Positions 1 through 11,063 of a stretch of 64,000 nt of DNA are shown here, piece after piece. The notes under the pieces are model-generated. The model was not told the origin of the DNA and made no database searches. It saw only the letters and a list, made by a program, of their open reading frames with translations. The stretch comes from Streptomyces sp. ALI-76-A (GTDB taxonomy: Bacteria; Actinomycetota; Actinomycetes; Streptomycetales; Streptomycetaceae), in NCBI RefSeq assembly GCF_030287445.1, contig NZ_JASVWB010000003.1, forward strand, positions 237,431 to 301,430, given 5' to 3'. The stretch's first letter is position 1; every line of letters begins with the position of its first letter. The translations under genes and the position numbers were made by a program.

Positions 1-3000
1 TGCTGCCGGACCTGGTGTCCGCCTGGCAGCGGGTCCGCGACGGCCTTCCCCCGCAGCGGGCCGCGGCGGGCACCTCGCTGCGCCGCTGGGTGCACGCGCT
101 GGCCGATGAGGCGGCCACCCCCGAGCGGGTGGCGGAGCTGCCCGTGTGGCAGGAGATCCTGCGCGGCGAGGAGGCCCCGCTCGGCTCACGCGAGCTGGAC
201 CCCGCCCGCGATGTCGCGGCCACCGTGGACACGGTCCGCGTCCAGGTGCCGGCGGACGTCACACGGACACTGCTCGACACGGTGCCGTCGGTGTTCCGCG
301 GCGGCGCCGACGACGGGCTGCTCGCCGCCCTGGCGCTGGCGCTGGTGCGCTGGCGCCGGACGCGCGGCGTGCCCGGGTCCACCGCGCTGGTCCGGCTGGA
401 GGGACACGGCCGGGAGGAGCACCTGGTGCCCGGCGCCGACCTGTCCGGCACGGTCGGCTGGTTCACCGCGATGTTCCCGGTCCGCCTGGACCTGGCCGGC
501 GTCGACGTGGCGGACGCCTTCGCCGGCGGCCCGGCGGCCGGACGGGCGATCAAGGCCGTCAAGGAGCAGCTGCGGGCGATACCCGACAACGGCGTCGGCC
601 ACGGTCTGCTGCGCCACCTCAACCCCGGCACCGCCGCCGCCCTCACCGGGCAGCGCCCGCCCCAGATCGGGTTCAACTACCTCGGCAAGTCCTCCGGTGC
701 GGACATCCCCGAGGAACTGCGCGGCCTGGGCTGGACACCGGACACCACCCACCGCGACCTGATCGCCGCGCCGGACCCGGACATGCCGGTGCTGTCCGCG
801 CTGGAGATCAACGCGGTCGCCACCGCCACCCCCGCGGGCGACGAGCTGACCGCCTACTTCGGCTTCCCGGCCGGCGTGCTCTCCCGCGACGAGGTCACCG
901 AGCTGGCCGGACTGTGGGTGGAGGCGCTGACCGCCCTGGCGCGGCACGCCGCGGCCCCCGACGCGGGCGGGCTGACCCCGAGCGACGCGCCCCTGGTCGA
1001 CGTGAGCCAGGAGGAGATCGACACCTGGGAGGCCCGCTTCGGCCGGCTGACCGAGGTGTGGCCGGTCACCCCGGCGCAGTCCGGGATGCTGTTCCACACC
1101 ATGATGGCCGGGTCGTCGTCGTTCGACGCCTACCACATGCAGATGGTGTTCCACCTTCGCGGCGAGATCGACGCCGAGCGGATGCGCCGCGCCGGACAGG
1201 CGCTGCTGGACCGGCACGCCAACCTCCGCGCGGCGTACGTCGAGCAGGCGGACGGCGACGTGGTGCAGGTGATCCCGCGGGCGGTGACCCTGCCCTGGCG
1301 GCACCTCGACCTGACCGGGGCCGGCGAGAGCGAACGCACCGGGACGTTCGAGCGGTTCCTCGCCGAGGACCGGGCCGCCCACTTCGACCGGGACGCCCCG
1401 CCGCTGTTCCGGCTGTCCCTCGCCGTCCTCGGGCCCGACCGCACCGAACTGGTGATGACCGCCCACCACGTCCTGTTCGACGGCTGGTCCACGCCCCTGC
1501 TGATGCGGGACCTGCTGCTGCTCTACGCCTTCGACGGCGACCCGGCCGCCCTGCCGGCCGCGCGGAGCTACGGCGACTTCCTGACCTGGCGCGCACGGCA
1601 GGACCGGGACGAGTCGGCCCGGGCCTGGGCGGCCGAGCTGGAGGGACTGGAGGAGCCCACCCTGCTGGTCCCCGGCGCCGAGGGCGCGGGCGCGGGCGGT
1701 CTCGGCCAGGTCGAGGTCGCGCTGCCGCCCGAGGTGGCCCGCGACGTCGGCCGCAGCGCCGCCGAGCTGGGCGTCACCGTCAACAGCCTGGTGCAGGGCG
1801 CGTGGGCGCTGCTGCTCGGCCGGCTCACCGGCCGCCAGGACGTGGTGTTCGGCGCGACCGTCTCCGGGCGCCCGCCCGCGGTGACGGACGTGGAGTCGAT
1901 GGTCGGGCTGTTCATCAACACCCTCCCCGTCCGCGTCCGGTACGCGCCCGGCGACACCCTCGCCGAGATCCTCACCCGGCTGCAGAACCGCCAGGCGCGC
2001 CTGCTGGAGCACCACCACCACGGGCTCACGGAGATCCAGCAGGCCGCCGGTCTGCAGTCCCTCTTCGACACGCTGGTCGTCTTCGAGTCGTACCCGGTCG
2101 ACCAGGAGAGCCTCGGCGCCGCCCTCGACGCCACCGCCGGGATCAGCCTCACCGGCATGACCGCGGACACCGGCACCAACTACCCGCTGACCCTGATGGC
2201 GCTGGTCGAGCCGCACCTGCGGCTCTCCCTCCAGTACGCCGAGGGCGTCCTGGACCGCGCGACGGTCCAGACGTACGCGGCCCGGCTCGTCCGGGTCCTC
2301 GAACAGCTCACCGCCACCCCCGGGCTGCGGGCCGCGCAACTGGAGATGCTCGACCCCGCCGAACGCCACCGGCTGCTGGCCGGCTTCAACGACACGGCCG
2401 TCCCCACCCCGGACACCACGATCGGCGGGCTCGTCGAGGCCCAGGCGGCGCGCACCCCGGACGAGACCGCCGTGGTCGCCGAGGGCGTGACGCTCACCTA
2501 CCGCGAGGTCGACACCCGCGCCGGCCGGCTGGCGGCCGAACTGGTCCGCCGGGGCGTGGGCCCGGAGTCGCTGGTCGCGGTGTCACTGCCGCGGTCGGCG
2601 GACCTGGTGGTCGCTCTGCTCGCGGTGCTGAAGTCGGGCGGCGCGTACCTGCCGGTCGACCCCCGGTATCCCGGCCACCGCCTGCGGGCCATCCTCCAGG
2701 AGGCGCGGCCGTGCCTGGTCCTGACGGACTCCGCGACGGCCGGGACACTGCCGGAGCACGACGCCCCGGACCTCCGCCTCGACACGCTCGACCTCACCGA
2801 GGGGCCCGCCGGCCCGGTACCGCGTCCGCACGCGGAGCAACTGGCGTACGTGATGTACACCTCCGGCTCCACCGGCAAGCCCAAGGGCGTCGCCATCACC
2901 CACGCCAACGTGGTCAACGGCGTGCTGCGGCTCGCCTCCCGCGTGGGGCTCGGGCCGGGCAAGCGGCTGCTGGCGGGCGCGTCCGTCAACTTCGACGTCT

Positions 3001-4166
3001 CGGCGTTCGAGATCTTCACCACGCTCGCCACCGGCGGCGTCGTCGAACTGGTCCGCGACGTCCTGGTGCTGGGGGAGCGCGCGAGCTGGAACGGCAGCGT
3101 CATCTCCACCGTGCCGTCCGCCTTCGCCGAACTCGTCGACCAGATCGCGAACCGCACCACGGTGGAGACGCTCGTCTTCGCCGGCGAGGCCCTGCCCCTT
3201 CCGCTCGTCGAGAAGGTGCGGAACGCCTTCCCGGGGGTGCGGGTCGTCAACGCCTACGGACAGAGCGAGTCGTTCTACGCCACCGCCTGCACCGTCACCG
3301 GTGAGACGCGGGACGGGTCGGGCAACGCGCCCGTCGGCACCCCGCTGGGCAACATGCGCGCCTACGTCCTGGGTCCCGGCCTCGCCCCGATGCCGCAGGG
3401 CACGGTCGGTGAGCTGTACGTCGGCGGCAGCGTGGGCCGCGGATACCACGGCCGGGCCGCACTGACCGTCGAGCGGTTCGTCGCCGACCCGTACGGCCCG
3501 CCCGGCTCGCGCATGTACCGCACCGGCGACCTGGCCCGCTGGAACGCCGACGGCCTGCTGGAGTACGTGGGCCGCGCCGACACGCAGGTCAAGGTGCGCG
3601 GCTTCCGCGTCGAACCCGGCGAGGTCGAGGCCGCGTTCACCGCGCACCCGGAGGTCGCCCAGGCCGCCGTCGTCGCCCGGGGGACCGGCGTCGGCAAGCG
3701 ACTCGTCGCGTACGTCGTGCCCTCGGGCGGGACGACGACCGCGCAGGAGCTGCGCGGGTTCGTCGCCGAGCGGCTGCCGGAGTTCATGGTGCCGTCCGCC
3801 CTCGTGCTCCTGGACCGGCTGCCGCTGATGCCCAACGGCAAGCTGGACCGGTCCGCGCTGCCCGAGCCGCAGTTCACCGGCGCCCCCTACCGCGAGCCCC
3901 GCACCCCCCGCGAGAAGGCCCTGGCCGAGCTGTTCGCCGAGGTGCTCGACGTGGGACGGGTCGGCCTCGACGACGGCTTCTTCACGCTCGGCGGGCACTC
4001 CCTGCTCGCCACCCGCCTGATCAGCCGCGCCCGTGCCGAGCTGGGCATCGAGATACCCATCCGCCAGGTCTTCGACCAGCCGACGGTCGCCGCTCTCGCC
4101 GCGTGGTCGGAGGAATCGGCCGCTCCCCGTCGCCCCAGTATGCGCCAGATGTTCAATAAGGAGTGA
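1..4166 (+). CDS. NRPS, 3' part: epimerase end, then C-A-T module
   Basis: The frame is open from the first bases, so the gene starts left of the window. The first ~330 residues are the C-terminal half of an epimerization domain ([28 protein letters not shown]), so the preceding residue is delivered as the D form. A condensation domain follows, with an intact HHVLFDG active site near base 1,465. The adenylation domain has [11 protein letters not shown] near 2,857, YRTGDLARW and catalytic Lys in PNGKLDR. Its pocket read by eye is D-V-F-S-V-A-A-Y-A-K, which I recall as close to piperazate-type pockets; NAYGQSES replaces the usual YGPTE. A thiolation domain with GGHSLL near 3,991 ends the protein. 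The ribosome binding site of the next gene overlaps its stop, so the two are co-translated. Confidence 0.95.
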   Translation, partial: LPDLVSAWQRVRDGLPPQRAAAGTSLRRWVHALADEAATPERVAELPVWQEILRGEEAPLGSRELDPARDVAATVDTVRVQVPADVTRTLLDTVPSVFRGGADDGLLAALALALVRWRRTRGVPGSTALVRLEGHGREEHLVPGADLSGTVGWFTAMFPVRLDLAGVDVADAFAGGPAAGRAIKAVKEQLRAIPDNGVGHGLLRHLNPGTAAALTGQRPPQIGFNYLGKSSGADIPEELRGLGWTPDTTHRDLIAAPDPDMPVLSALEINAVATATPAGDELTAYFGFPAGVLSRDEVTELAGLWVEALTALARHAAAPDAGGLTPSDAPLVDVSQEEIDTWEARFGRLTEVWPVTPAQSGMLFHTMMAGSSSFDAYHMQMVFHLRGEIDAERMRRAGQALLDRHANLRAAYVEQADGDVVQVIPRAVTLPWRHLDLTGAGESERTGTFERFLAEDRAAHFDRDAPPLFRLSLAVLGPDRTELVMTAHHVLFDGWSTPLLMRDLLLLYAFDGDPAALPAARSYGDFLTWRARQDRDESARAWAAELEGLEEPTLLVPGAEGAGAGGLGQVEVALPPEVARDVGRSAAELGVTVNSLVQGAWALLLGRLTGRQDVVFGATVSGRPPAVTDVESMVGLFINTLPVRVRYAPGDTLAEILTRLQNRQARLLEHHHHGLTEIQQAAGLQSLFDTLVVFESYPVDQESLGAALDATAGISLTGMTADTGTNYPLTLMALVEPHLRLSLQYAEGVLDRATVQTYAARLVRVLEQLTATPGLRAAQLEMLDPAERHRLLAGFNDTAVPTPDTTIGGLVEAQAARTPDETAVVAEGVTLTYREVDTRAGRLAAELVRRGVGPESLVAVSLPRSADLVVALLAVLKSGGAYLPVDPRYPGHRLRAILQEARPCLVLTDSATAGTLPEHDAPDLRLDTLDLTEGPAGPVPRPHAEQLAYVMYTSGSTGKPKGVAITHANVVNGVLRLASRVGLGPGKRLLAGASVNFDVSAFEIFTTLATGGVVELVRDVLVLGERASWNGSVISTVPSAFAELVDQIANRTTVETLVFAGEALPLPLVEKVRNAFPGVRVVNAYGQSESFYATACTVTGETRDGSGNAPVGTPLGNMRAYVLGPGLAPMPQGTVGELYVGGSVGRGYHGRAALTVERFVADPYGPPGSRMYRTGDLARWNADGLLEYVGRADTQVKVRGFRVEPGEVEAAFTAHPEVAQAAVVARGTGVGKRLVAYVVPSGGTTTAQELRGFVAERLPEFMVPSALVLLDRLPLMPNGKLDRSALPEPQFTGAPYREPRTPREKALAELFAEVLDVGRVGLDDGFFTLGGHSLLATRLISRARAELGIEIPIRQVFDQPTVAALAAWSEESAAPRRPSMRQMFNKE

Positions 4167-4170
4167 AGCG

Positions 4171-7100
4171 ATGAGTCCGCTGTCATTTGCACAACGCCGC
4201 ATGTGGCTGCTGCACAAACTGGAGCGGGGGGCGGCGACCTACAACATATCGGCGGCGTTCCGGCTGACCGGCACCCTGGACCAGGACGCCCTGGTCGCGG
4301 CGATCCACGACGTGGTCGAGCGGCACGAGATCCTGCGCACCACCTACGGGACCGACGACGCCGGCGAGCCGTACGCGCGGATCCGGCCGGCGGAGCAGGC
4401 GGCGCTGCGGGTGCCGGTGGCCGAGGTGACGTCCGGGGAACTGTCCGCCGCTGTCGACGAGGCCGTCGCGCACCGCTTCGACCTGGCCGCCGAACTGCCC
4501 TTCCGGGCCACCTTGCTGCGCTGCTCGCCCGAGGAGCACGTCCTGGTCCTGGTCATCCACCACATCGCCTCGGACGGCAGCTCCAGCGCGCCGCTGATGC
4601 GGGACCTGGTCGACGCCTACACCGCCCGCCGGGACGGGCGGGCGCCGGCGTGGGAGCCGCTGCCCCTCCAGTACAAGGACTACGCGCTGTGGCAGCGCGA
4701 GGTGCTCGGCGACGTGGCCGACCCGGGCAGTCTCGCGGCGGCGCAGATCGAGTACTGGCGCAAGGAACTCGCGGGCGTGCCGCAGCCGTTGAACCTGCCG
4801 CTGGACCGCCCGCGGCCCGCGGAGGCCAGCTCCCGCGGCGACACCGTCGGCATCGAGGCCGCCCCCGAGGTGGCGGCGGGGCTGCAGAAGCTCGCCGACG
4901 AGCGCGGGATGAGCCTGTCGATGGTCGTGCAGTCCGCGCTGGCGGTGCTGCTGAGCAAGCTCGGCGGCGGCGAGGACGTGACGATCGGCTCCCCGATCGC
5001 CGGGCGCACCGACGAGGCGCTGGCCGACATGATCGGCTGCTTCGTCAACACCCAGGTGCTGCGCGCCGACCTGTCCGGCAACCCGTCGTTCACCGACCTG
5101 CTGGCGCAGGTGCGGAACAAGGCGCTGAGCGCCTACGAGCACCAGGACGTGCCGTTCGACGTGGTGGTCGAGGCGATCAACCCCGACCGCTCCGCGGCCT
5201 ACCAGCCGCTGTTCCAGGTGATCTTCTCCTGGCAGAGCTACGAGAAGCCCGACCTCGCGCTGCCCGGCCTGGAGATGCGGTTCGAGCAGGCCATCCCGTC
5301 GACCGCCATGGTCGACCTGACCTTCTTCCTGGCCGTGGACGGCACGGGCGCGCTGCGGGGCGACCTGCAGTACGCCACCGACCTGTTCGACCGCGGCACG
5401 GCCGAGGAGATCTCCGCCCGGCTGGTGCGGGTGCTGGAGCAGCTCGCCGCCGACCCGGGCCTGCGCGTCGGCGACATCGACGTGCTGAGCGCGCGGGAGC
5501 GCGAGCGGCTGCTGGTGGAGGTGAACGCCGCCGGGGACACCGTCGACGAGGTCACCCTGGTGGAGCTGTTCGAGCGGCAGGCGGCGCGCCGCTCCGACGC
5601 GGTCGCGCTCGTCCACGACGGCACCGCGCTGACGTACGGGGAGCTCAACGCCCGGGCCAACCGGCTCGCCCGGCACCTGGCCGCCCGGGGAGTGGGGCCC
5701 GAGTCCCTGGTCGGGGTCTGCCTGGAGCGCTCGGCGGACCTGGTCGTCGCGCTGCTGGCGGTGCTCAAGGCGGGCGGCGCCTACCTGCCGATCGACCCCG
5801 ACTCCCCGGCCGACCGCATCGCCTACATGGTCCAGGACGCGGCACCGGTCCTGCTGGTCACCACCAGCACCACCGGCGCCGCGCAGGACCTCGCCCACGA
5901 CCTGCCCCTGGTCCACCTCGACCGGGCCGGGGCCTTCGACGGGGAGTCCGCCGCCGACCTCACCGACGCCGAGCGCCGCACCGCTCTGCGCCCCGCGCAC
6001 CCGGCGTACGTCATCTACACCTCCGGGTCCACCGGCCGCCCCAAGGGCGTGCTGATCCCGCACCGCAACGTGGTCGGGCTCTTCACCGCCACCCGGGACT
6101 TCGGCTTCGGCGCGGACGACGTGTGGACCCTGTTCCACTCCTACGCCTTCGACTTCTCGGTGTGGGAGCTGTGGGGCCCGCTGCTGCACGGCGGACGCCT
6201 CGTCGTGGTCCCCTTCGACGTCTCCCGCTCCCCGGCCGACTTCCTCCAGCTCCTCGCCCGCGAGCGGGTCACCGTCCTCAACCAGACGCCCTCGGCCTTC
6301 TACCAGCTCGTCCAGGCCGACGCCGACGCCCCCGGCCAGGACCTGGCGCTGCGGTACGTGGTGTTCGGCGGCGAGGCCCTGGACCTGAACCGCCTCACGG
6401 ACTGGTACGCGCGCCACGCCTCCGACGCGCCGGTGCTGGTGAACATGTACGGCATCACCGAGACCACCGTGCACGTCACCCGCATCGACCTGGACGAGCA
6501 CTCCGCCGCCCGCTACCGGGCCAGCGTGATCGGCCCGGCGGTGCCGGGGCTGCGCGCCTACGTCCTGGACCCGCACCTCAGGCCGGCGCCCGCCGGTGTG
6601 ACCGGCGAGTTGTACGTGGCCGGCTACGGCCTGGCCCGCGGGTACCACGGCCGGCCGGACCTGACCGCGGGACGGTTCGTGGCCTGCCCGTTCGGCGTTC
6701 CGGGCGAGCGGATGTACCGCAGCGGCGACCTGGTCCGCTGGGGCCGCAACGGCCAGCTCGAGTACGTGGGCCGCGCCGACTCCCAGGTGAAGATCCGCGG
6801 TTTCCGCATCGAGCTGGGCGAGATCGAGCACGCGCTGGCCGGGCACCCGCAGGTGGCGCAGGCGGTGATCCTGGTCCGGGAGAACCAGGAGGGCGACAAG
6901 CGCCTCGTGGGCTACGCCGTGCCCGAGCCCGGTGCCGCCGTCACGGGGGAGGAGCTGTCGGAGTACCTGCGCGGGCGCCTGCCGGACTACATGGTGCCGT
7001 CCGCGGTCATCCCGCTGGCGGAGATCCCGCTGACCTCCAACGGCAAGCTCGACAAGCGGGCCCTGCCCGCCGAGGACACGACGGCCCCGGCCAGCCGGGA

Positions 7101-8058
7101 GCCGCGCAACGCCTACGAGCGCGCGCTGTGCGAGCTGTTCACCGAGCTGCTCGGCGTGGAGAAGGTCGGCATCGACGACGGCTTCTTCGCCCTCGGCGGC
7201 CACTCGCTGCTGGCCACCCGGCTCAGCGTCCGCATCCGCAACCAGTTCGACATCGACATCCCCATCCGGACGATCATCAGGTACCCCACGGTGGCCGAAC
7301 TGGCCGCGCTGATGCTCGCCGGCGGCATCCCCGACGACGACGCCGACTCCTTCGCGGTCGTCCTGCCCCTGAACAGCGACCCCGGCACGGGCAAGAAGCC
7401 GGTGTGGTTCCTCCACGGGGGCGGCGGCCTGGGCTGGGCGTACTACAGCTTCGTGCTGCATCTGCCGGACCGGCCCGCCTACGCGCTGCAGTCCCGGGGC
7501 TCCGACGGCGTGGAGCCGCTGGCCGGCTCCGTCGAGGAGATGATCGAGGACTACGTCACCCAGATCCTGAAGATCCAGCCGGACGGGCCGTTCAACCTCA
7601 TCGGCTGGTCCTACGGCGGTTCCGTCGTGCAGGCCGTCGCGGACGCCCTGGACCGGCGCGGACACGAGGTGGCCCTGGTGGCCGTCCTGGACGCCCAGCC
7701 GGGCGGGCACGGGTTCGAGGAGGTGCACGCGGGGAAGGACTCGTCGGACTTCCGGGCGGAGCTGGAGGAGGACTTCAGCCAGTACATCCGCACCGGCAAC
7801 CGGCAGCAGTTCCTGGACACCATGTCGAGGGTCCTGGCGAACAACACGGCCCTGATGATGGATTTCGAGTCGCCGGTCTACCGCGGCGACGTGGTGTATT
7901 TCAACGCCACCCTCGAGGACACGTCGTACGCGCACCTGTGGCGGCCCTACGTCCAGGGCTCCCTGGAGGTGCACGACGTGGCGGTCACGCACCACGAGAT
8001 GCACATGCCCGGGCCCGTGGCGGAGATGTTCGAGGTCTTCCACCGCAAGCTGGCGTAG
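4171..8058 (+). CDS. Terminal NRPS module C-A(Thr)-T-TE
   Basis: The protein has 1,295 residues; ATG follows AAGGAG inside the stop region of the upstream gene. It begins directly with a condensation domain ([18 protein letters not shown] intact). The A domain carries [11 protein letters not shown], and its pocket reads D-F-W-N-V-G-M-V-H-K, the classical threonine code. A thiolation domain (GGHSLLATR) and a type I thioesterase follow. The thioesterase has a GWSYGG nucleophile elbow near base 7,602 and a C-terminal THHEMHMPG holding the probable catalytic His. It is the release module of the assembly line: it adds Thr and frees the product by hydrolysis or, as usual for cyclic depsipeptides, macrolactonization. 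Domain calls are firm; the cyclizing role is inferred. Confidence 0.95.
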   Translation: MSPLSFAQRRMWLLHKLERGAATYNISAAFRLTGTLDQDALVAAIHDVVERHEILRTTYGTDDAGEPYARIRPAEQAALRVPVAEVTSGELSAAVDEAVAHRFDLAAELPFRATLLRCSPEEHVLVLVIHHIASDGSSSAPLMRDLVDAYTARRDGRAPAWEPLPLQYKDYALWQREVLGDVADPGSLAAAQIEYWRKELAGVPQPLNLPLDRPRPAEASSRGDTVGIEAAPEVAAGLQKLADERGMSLSMVVQSALAVLLSKLGGGEDVTIGSPIAGRTDEALADMIGCFVNTQVLRADLSGNPSFTDLLAQVRNKALSAYEHQDVPFDVVVEAINPDRSAAYQPLFQVIFSWQSYEKPDLALPGLEMRFEQAIPSTAMVDLTFFLAVDGTGALRGDLQYATDLFDRGTAEEISARLVRVLEQLAADPGLRVGDIDVLSARERERLLVEVNAAGDTVDEVTLVELFERQAARRSDAVALVHDGTALTYGELNARANRLARHLAARGVGPESLVGVCLERSADLVVALLAVLKAGGAYLPIDPDSPADRIAYMVQDAAPVLLVTTSTTGAAQDLAHDLPLVHLDRAGAFDGESAADLTDAERRTALRPAHPAYVIYTSGSTGRPKGVLIPHRNVVGLFTATRDFGFGADDVWTLFHSYAFDFSVWELWGPLLHGGRLVVVPFDVSRSPADFLQLLARERVTVLNQTPSAFYQLVQADADAPGQDLALRYVVFGGEALDLNRLTDWYARHASDAPVLVNMYGITETTVHVTRIDLDEHSAARYRASVIGPAVPGLRAYVLDPHLRPAPAGVTGELYVAGYGLARGYHGRPDLTAGRFVACPFGVPGERMYRSGDLVRWGRNGQLEYVGRADSQVKIRGFRIELGEIEHALAGHPQVAQAVILVRENQEGDKRLVGYAVPEPGAAVTGEELSEYLRGRLPDYMVPSAVIPLAEIPLTSNGKLDKRALPAEDTTAPASREPRNAYERALCELFTELLGVEKVGIDDGFFALGGHSLLATRLSVRIRNQFDIDIPIRTIIRYPTVAELAALMLAGGIPDDDADSFAVVLPLNSDPGTGKKPVWFLHGGGGLGWAYYSFVLHLPDRPAYALQSRGSDGVEPLAGSVEEMIEDYVTQILKIQPDGPFNLIGWSYGGSVVQAVADALDRRGHEVALVAVLDAQPGGHGFEEVHAGKDSSDFRAELEEDFSQYIRTGNRQQFLDTMSRVLANNTALMMDFESPVYRGDVVYFNATLEDTSYAHLWRPYVQGSLEVHDVAVTHHEMHMPGPVAEMFEVFHRKLA

Positions 8059-8120
8059 CGACCGCACGCCTGAGCCGGTTTTTCAGCGAACGAACCAATG
8101 GATGATGGGGGTTGGTCGGG

Positions 8121-8879
8121 GTGACGGATCCTGGCGTGTCCGCGGGACACGGAGAGGGGACCGCGCTGCTGTGCGTGCCGTTCGCGGGGGCGGGGCCCTC
8201 GTTCTTCCACCCGTGGCGGGAGCTGGCCGCAGGCCGCTGGCGGGTGACCTCGGTGGAACTGCCGGGCCGGGAGCGGCGGTTGCTGGAGACGCCGTACCGC
8301 AACGTCGTCGAGGCGGCCCGGGGCGAGATCGACGGCATCGTCGCGGACCTCGGTGAGGGGACGCCGACCGTGCTGTTCGGGCACAGCCTGGGCGCGGTGC
8401 TCGCCTATGAGCTGGCGCATCTGCTGAGCGCGCGCGGCGTGCCCGTCGAACGGCTGGTCGTCAGCGGCTCGCCGGGGCCGTGGACGCAGCGCGAGCGGCG
8501 GGCGGCGGGGCTCGAGGGCGACGAGTTCCTCGCCCGCGTGGAGGAGTTCGCCGGGTTCCGGCACGAGGCCCTGGACCACCCGGAGATGCGGGAGCTGATC
8601 CTGCCCACGCTCCAGGCCGACTGCGAGATGCACGAGGCCTACGTGCCCGGCACCGACGATCCGGTGTCGGTGCCGATCACCTCGCTGCGGGGCGACCACG
8701 ACGGTCTGGTCACCGCGGAGGAGGCCCGGCAGTGGCGGGCGGCGACCACGGCCGGGTTCAGCTACGCGGAGTTCCCCGGGGATCACATGTACCTGGTCGA
8801 CCTCGGCCGGCAGGTGCTGGACGTGATCGAAGCGGAGTCCGCGCGCGAGCGCCGTGTCAGCGCCGTGACAGGCCCGTGA
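8121..8879 (+). CDS. Type II thioesterase, Ser-type
   Basis: An alpha/beta-hydrolase of 252 residues with the type II thioesterase pattern: LLCVPFAGAGPSFF near the N terminus, PGRERR, nucleophile elbow FGHSLGA, and C-terminal GDHMY with the His. Members of this family hydrolyse wrong or stalled acyl groups from carrier proteins. I chose GTG at 8,121 behind a GGGG stretch; an in-frame TTG lies nine bases upstream. It sits 62 bases after the terminal NRPS and just before the ABC exporter, all rightward, so one transcript is likely. It is the editing enzyme of the set, unlike the Cys-type homologue at 17,234. Confidence 0.9.
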   Translation: MTDPGVSAGHGEGTALLCVPFAGAGPSFFHPWRELAAGRWRVTSVELPGRERRLLETPYRNVVEAARGEIDGIVADLGEGTPTVLFGHSLGAVLAYELAHLLSARGVPVERLVVSGSPGPWTQRERRAAGLEGDEFLARVEEFAGFRHEALDHPEMRELILPTLQADCEMHEAYVPGTDDPVSVPITSLRGDHDGLVTAEEARQWRAATTAGFSYAEFPGDHMYLVDLGRQVLDVIEAESARERRVSAVTGP

Positions 8880-8904
8880 CAGGCCCCGAGAGGAAGGTGG
8901 AGCC

Positions 8905-9876
8905 ATGAGGAGTTCAGCGATCGCGGTCTCAGGGCTGCGCAAGGCACATGGCGACAAGGTCGTGCTCGACGGCATCGACTTCCATGTCGCCGCGGGGTCG
9001 ATCTTCTCCCTGCTCGGCCCGAACGGGGCGGGCAAGACGACGACGGTCAACGTCCTGACGACGTTGATGAAGGCCGACGCCGGCACGGTGCGCATCGCCG
9101 GGCACGACGTGGTGACCGAGACCCGGCAGGTGCGCGCGGCCATCGGCGTGACCGGCCAGTTCGCCGCGGTCGACGAGCTGCTGTCGGGCCGGGAGAACCT
9201 GCGGCTGATGGTGGATCTGAAGCGCGTGCGCTCCGGTGACCAGGTGATCACGCGGCTGCTGGAGCGGTTCGACCTGGTGGAGTCGGCGGACAAGCTGGCG
9301 GCGACCTACTCCGGCGGTATGCGCCGCAAGCTGGACCTGGCGATGACGCTGGTCGGCGAGCCGCAGATCATCTTCCTGGACGAGCCGACGACGGGTCTCG
9401 ACCCGCGCAGCCGGCGCACCATGTGGGGCATCGTCCGCGAGCTGGTGGCCGACGGCACCACCATCTTCCTCACCACCCAGTACCTGGAGGAGGCCGACCA
9501 GCTCGCCGACCAGATCGCCGTGCTCGACAAGGGCCACCTGGTCGCCCGGGGCACCCCGGAGGAGCTCAAGCGCCAGATCCCCGGCACCCACGTCCGGCTC
9601 CGGTTCGCCGACGCCTACGACCTCGACACGGCGGCACGGCTGTTCGCCGGCGCCGCGCGGGACGACGAGGAGCTGACCCTGCGGGTGCCCAGCGACGGTG
9701 AGTCGAGGTCACTGCGGGCGCTGCTGGACCGGCTCGACGCACACACGCTCAACGCCCAGGAGTTCTCCGTGCACACGCCGGACCTCGACGACGTCTTCCT
9801 CGCCCTGACCGACACCACCGGCGCCGACGCCGCGGCCGCCGACGAGCACACGAGCAAGGAGGCGATCGCGGGATGA
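8905..9876 (+). CDS. ABC exporter ATPase, DrrA-like
   Basis: A 323-residue ATP-binding subunit. Walker A GPNGAGKTT, signature YSGGMRRKLDLA, Walker B IIFLDEPTTGLD and the switch region FLTTQYLEEAD are all present, followed by the extended C-terminal domain of DrrA-type drug-export ATPases (daunorubicin resistance family). ATG follows GAGGAAGGTGG. The stop overlaps the permease start as ATGA, so the two are translationally coupled. Located right after the terminal NRPS and thioesterase, it probably powers export of the cluster product and gives self-resistance. Confidence 0.93.
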   Translation: MRSSAIAVSGLRKAHGDKVVLDGIDFHVAAGSIFSLLGPNGAGKTTTVNVLTTLMKADAGTVRIAGHDVVTETRQVRAAIGVTGQFAAVDELLSGRENLRLMVDLKRVRSGDQVITRLLERFDLVESADKLAATYSGGMRRKLDLAMTLVGEPQIIFLDEPTTGLDPRSRRTMWGIVRELVADGTTIFLTTQYLEEADQLADQIAVLDKGHLVARGTPEELKRQIPGTHVRLRFADAYDLDTAARLFAGAARDDEELTLRVPSDGESRSLRALLDRLDAHTLNAQEFSVHTPDLDDVFLALTDTTGADAAAADEHTSKEAIAG

Positions 9877-10634
9877 GCACCGTCTCCACGGCGCTGGCCG
9901 ATTCGTCGATCATGCTGCGCCGCAACCTGAAGCACACGATGCGCAACCCGGTCGCGGTGTTCAACGCGGTCCTGCTCCCGATCGTGATCATGCTGATGTT
10001 CGTCAAGGTGTTCGGCGGCGCGTTCAGCGTCGGCGACGACTACATCGACTACGCGACCCCGGGCCTGCTCGTGATGGCCATCAGCTACGGGCTGGGGGCC
10101 ACCGCGACCGCCGTGAACGACGACATGACCAAGGGCGTCATCAACCGCTTCAAGGTCATGGACGTCTCGCGCGGTTCCGTCCTGACCGGTCACGTCGTCG
10201 TCACCACGGTGCGCTGCCTGGTGGCCTGCGCGGCCATCATCGGCGTGGCCTTCGCGATGGGGTTCGACCCGGCCGCGAGCGGCCTGGAATGGCTCGGCGC
10301 GATCGGTGTGATCCTGCTGCTCAGCTTCGCGGCGGGCTGGCTCACCGTCGCCGTCGGGCTGGCCGCCAAGACCGCGGAGTCGGCGGGCATGGCCACCGTG
10401 CCGCTGATCATGCTGCCGTTCCTGAGCAGCGCGTTCGTGCCCGCGGACACGATGGGGGCGGGTGTGCGGCACTTCGCCGAGTACCAGCCCTTCACCCCGA
10501 TCATCGAGACGCTGCGCGGGCTGCTGACCGGCAACCCGTCGAGCGGCGACACGATCGCGGCCCTCGCCTGGTGCGCGGGGTTCGCCGTCCTCGGGTACGT
10601 CTGGGCGGTCTCCACGTTCAAGAAGCGAGCCTGA
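9873..10634 (+). CDS. ABC-2 type permease, DrrB-like
   Basis: A 253-residue integral membrane protein with about six hydrophobic segments, typical of ABC-2/DrrB permeases. The N terminus has the family-like RRNLKHTMRNPVAVFNAVLLP, and the C-terminal half has the EYQPFTPIIETLRGLL signature. It overlaps the ATPase gene by four bases and is the last gene of this rightward unit; a strong hairpin 120 bases downstream probably ends the transcript. It forms the membrane channel for the preceding ATPase. The substrate, presumably the NRPS/PKS product, is inferred from context. Confidence 0.92.
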   Translation: MSTVSTALADSSIMLRRNLKHTMRNPVAVFNAVLLPIVIMLMFVKVFGGAFSVGDDYIDYATPGLLVMAISYGLGATATAVNDDMTKGVINRFKVMDVSRGSVLTGHVVVTTVRCLVACAAIIGVAFAMGFDPAASGLEWLGAIGVILLLSFAAGWLTVAVGLAAKTAESAGMATVPLIMLPFLSSAFVPADTMGAGVRHFAEYQPFTPIIETLRGLLTGNPSSGDTIAALAWCAGFAVLGYVWAVSTFKKRA

Positions 10635-10757
10635 CCCGGGCCGGCTCCGGCCGGCCGGTCGACATCCCGTTCAGCGCCGCCCCGGCGAGGCACGTGCCGC
10701 CGGGGCGGCGCCGCGCTGTCCGCCCGCCCCGGCGCCGGCTCACTCCCTGCGGCGAGC

Positions 10758-10788
10758 GCGCCCCCCGGTCTCTGGGACCGGGGGGCGC
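10758..10788. terminator. Hairpin terminator after the ABC exporter
   Basis: A perfect 13-base-pair stem, GCGCCCCCCGGTC at 10,758-10,770 pairing with 10,776-10,788, with a five-base loop. It lies inside the 429-base gap between the permease (ends 10,634) and the P450 (starts 11,064). No gene with coding bias was seen in the rest of this gap; it should hold the P450 promoter, but no clear -35/-10 pair stands out. Confidence 0.75.
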
Positions 10789-11063
10789 CTGTCGTTGTGA
10801 CGCCATAGTGGCACACCGGTGACGCCATACGGCGACATTCAGGGCTGTCGGTCGTTGTCGCGGGGGCGCTCGGCGAATTCCGGTCATGTTGGCGGGCGGC
10901 TTCGATGATTCCCCGGCCTGCTGTCGCACGGCGGGTGGTCGTTCTCGTGGCCTCGGCGCGGCGGGCGGCGGGGCCAGAATGGCTCGGTGTGGCGCTACGG
11001 GTGTGCCATGGTGGAGTCACCGGCGTTGGCCGGTGCCCCAGCCGTGCTGCGAAAGGAAACCCG

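Noticed and set aside
7947..9293. Long minus-strand and other-frame reading frames over the NRPS, PKS and transporter genes
   Set aside because: They lie entirely over genes with clear domains; in GC-rich DNA the opposite strand and shifted frames stay open by chance. Their residues are Arg/Gly/Pro-rich without motifs.
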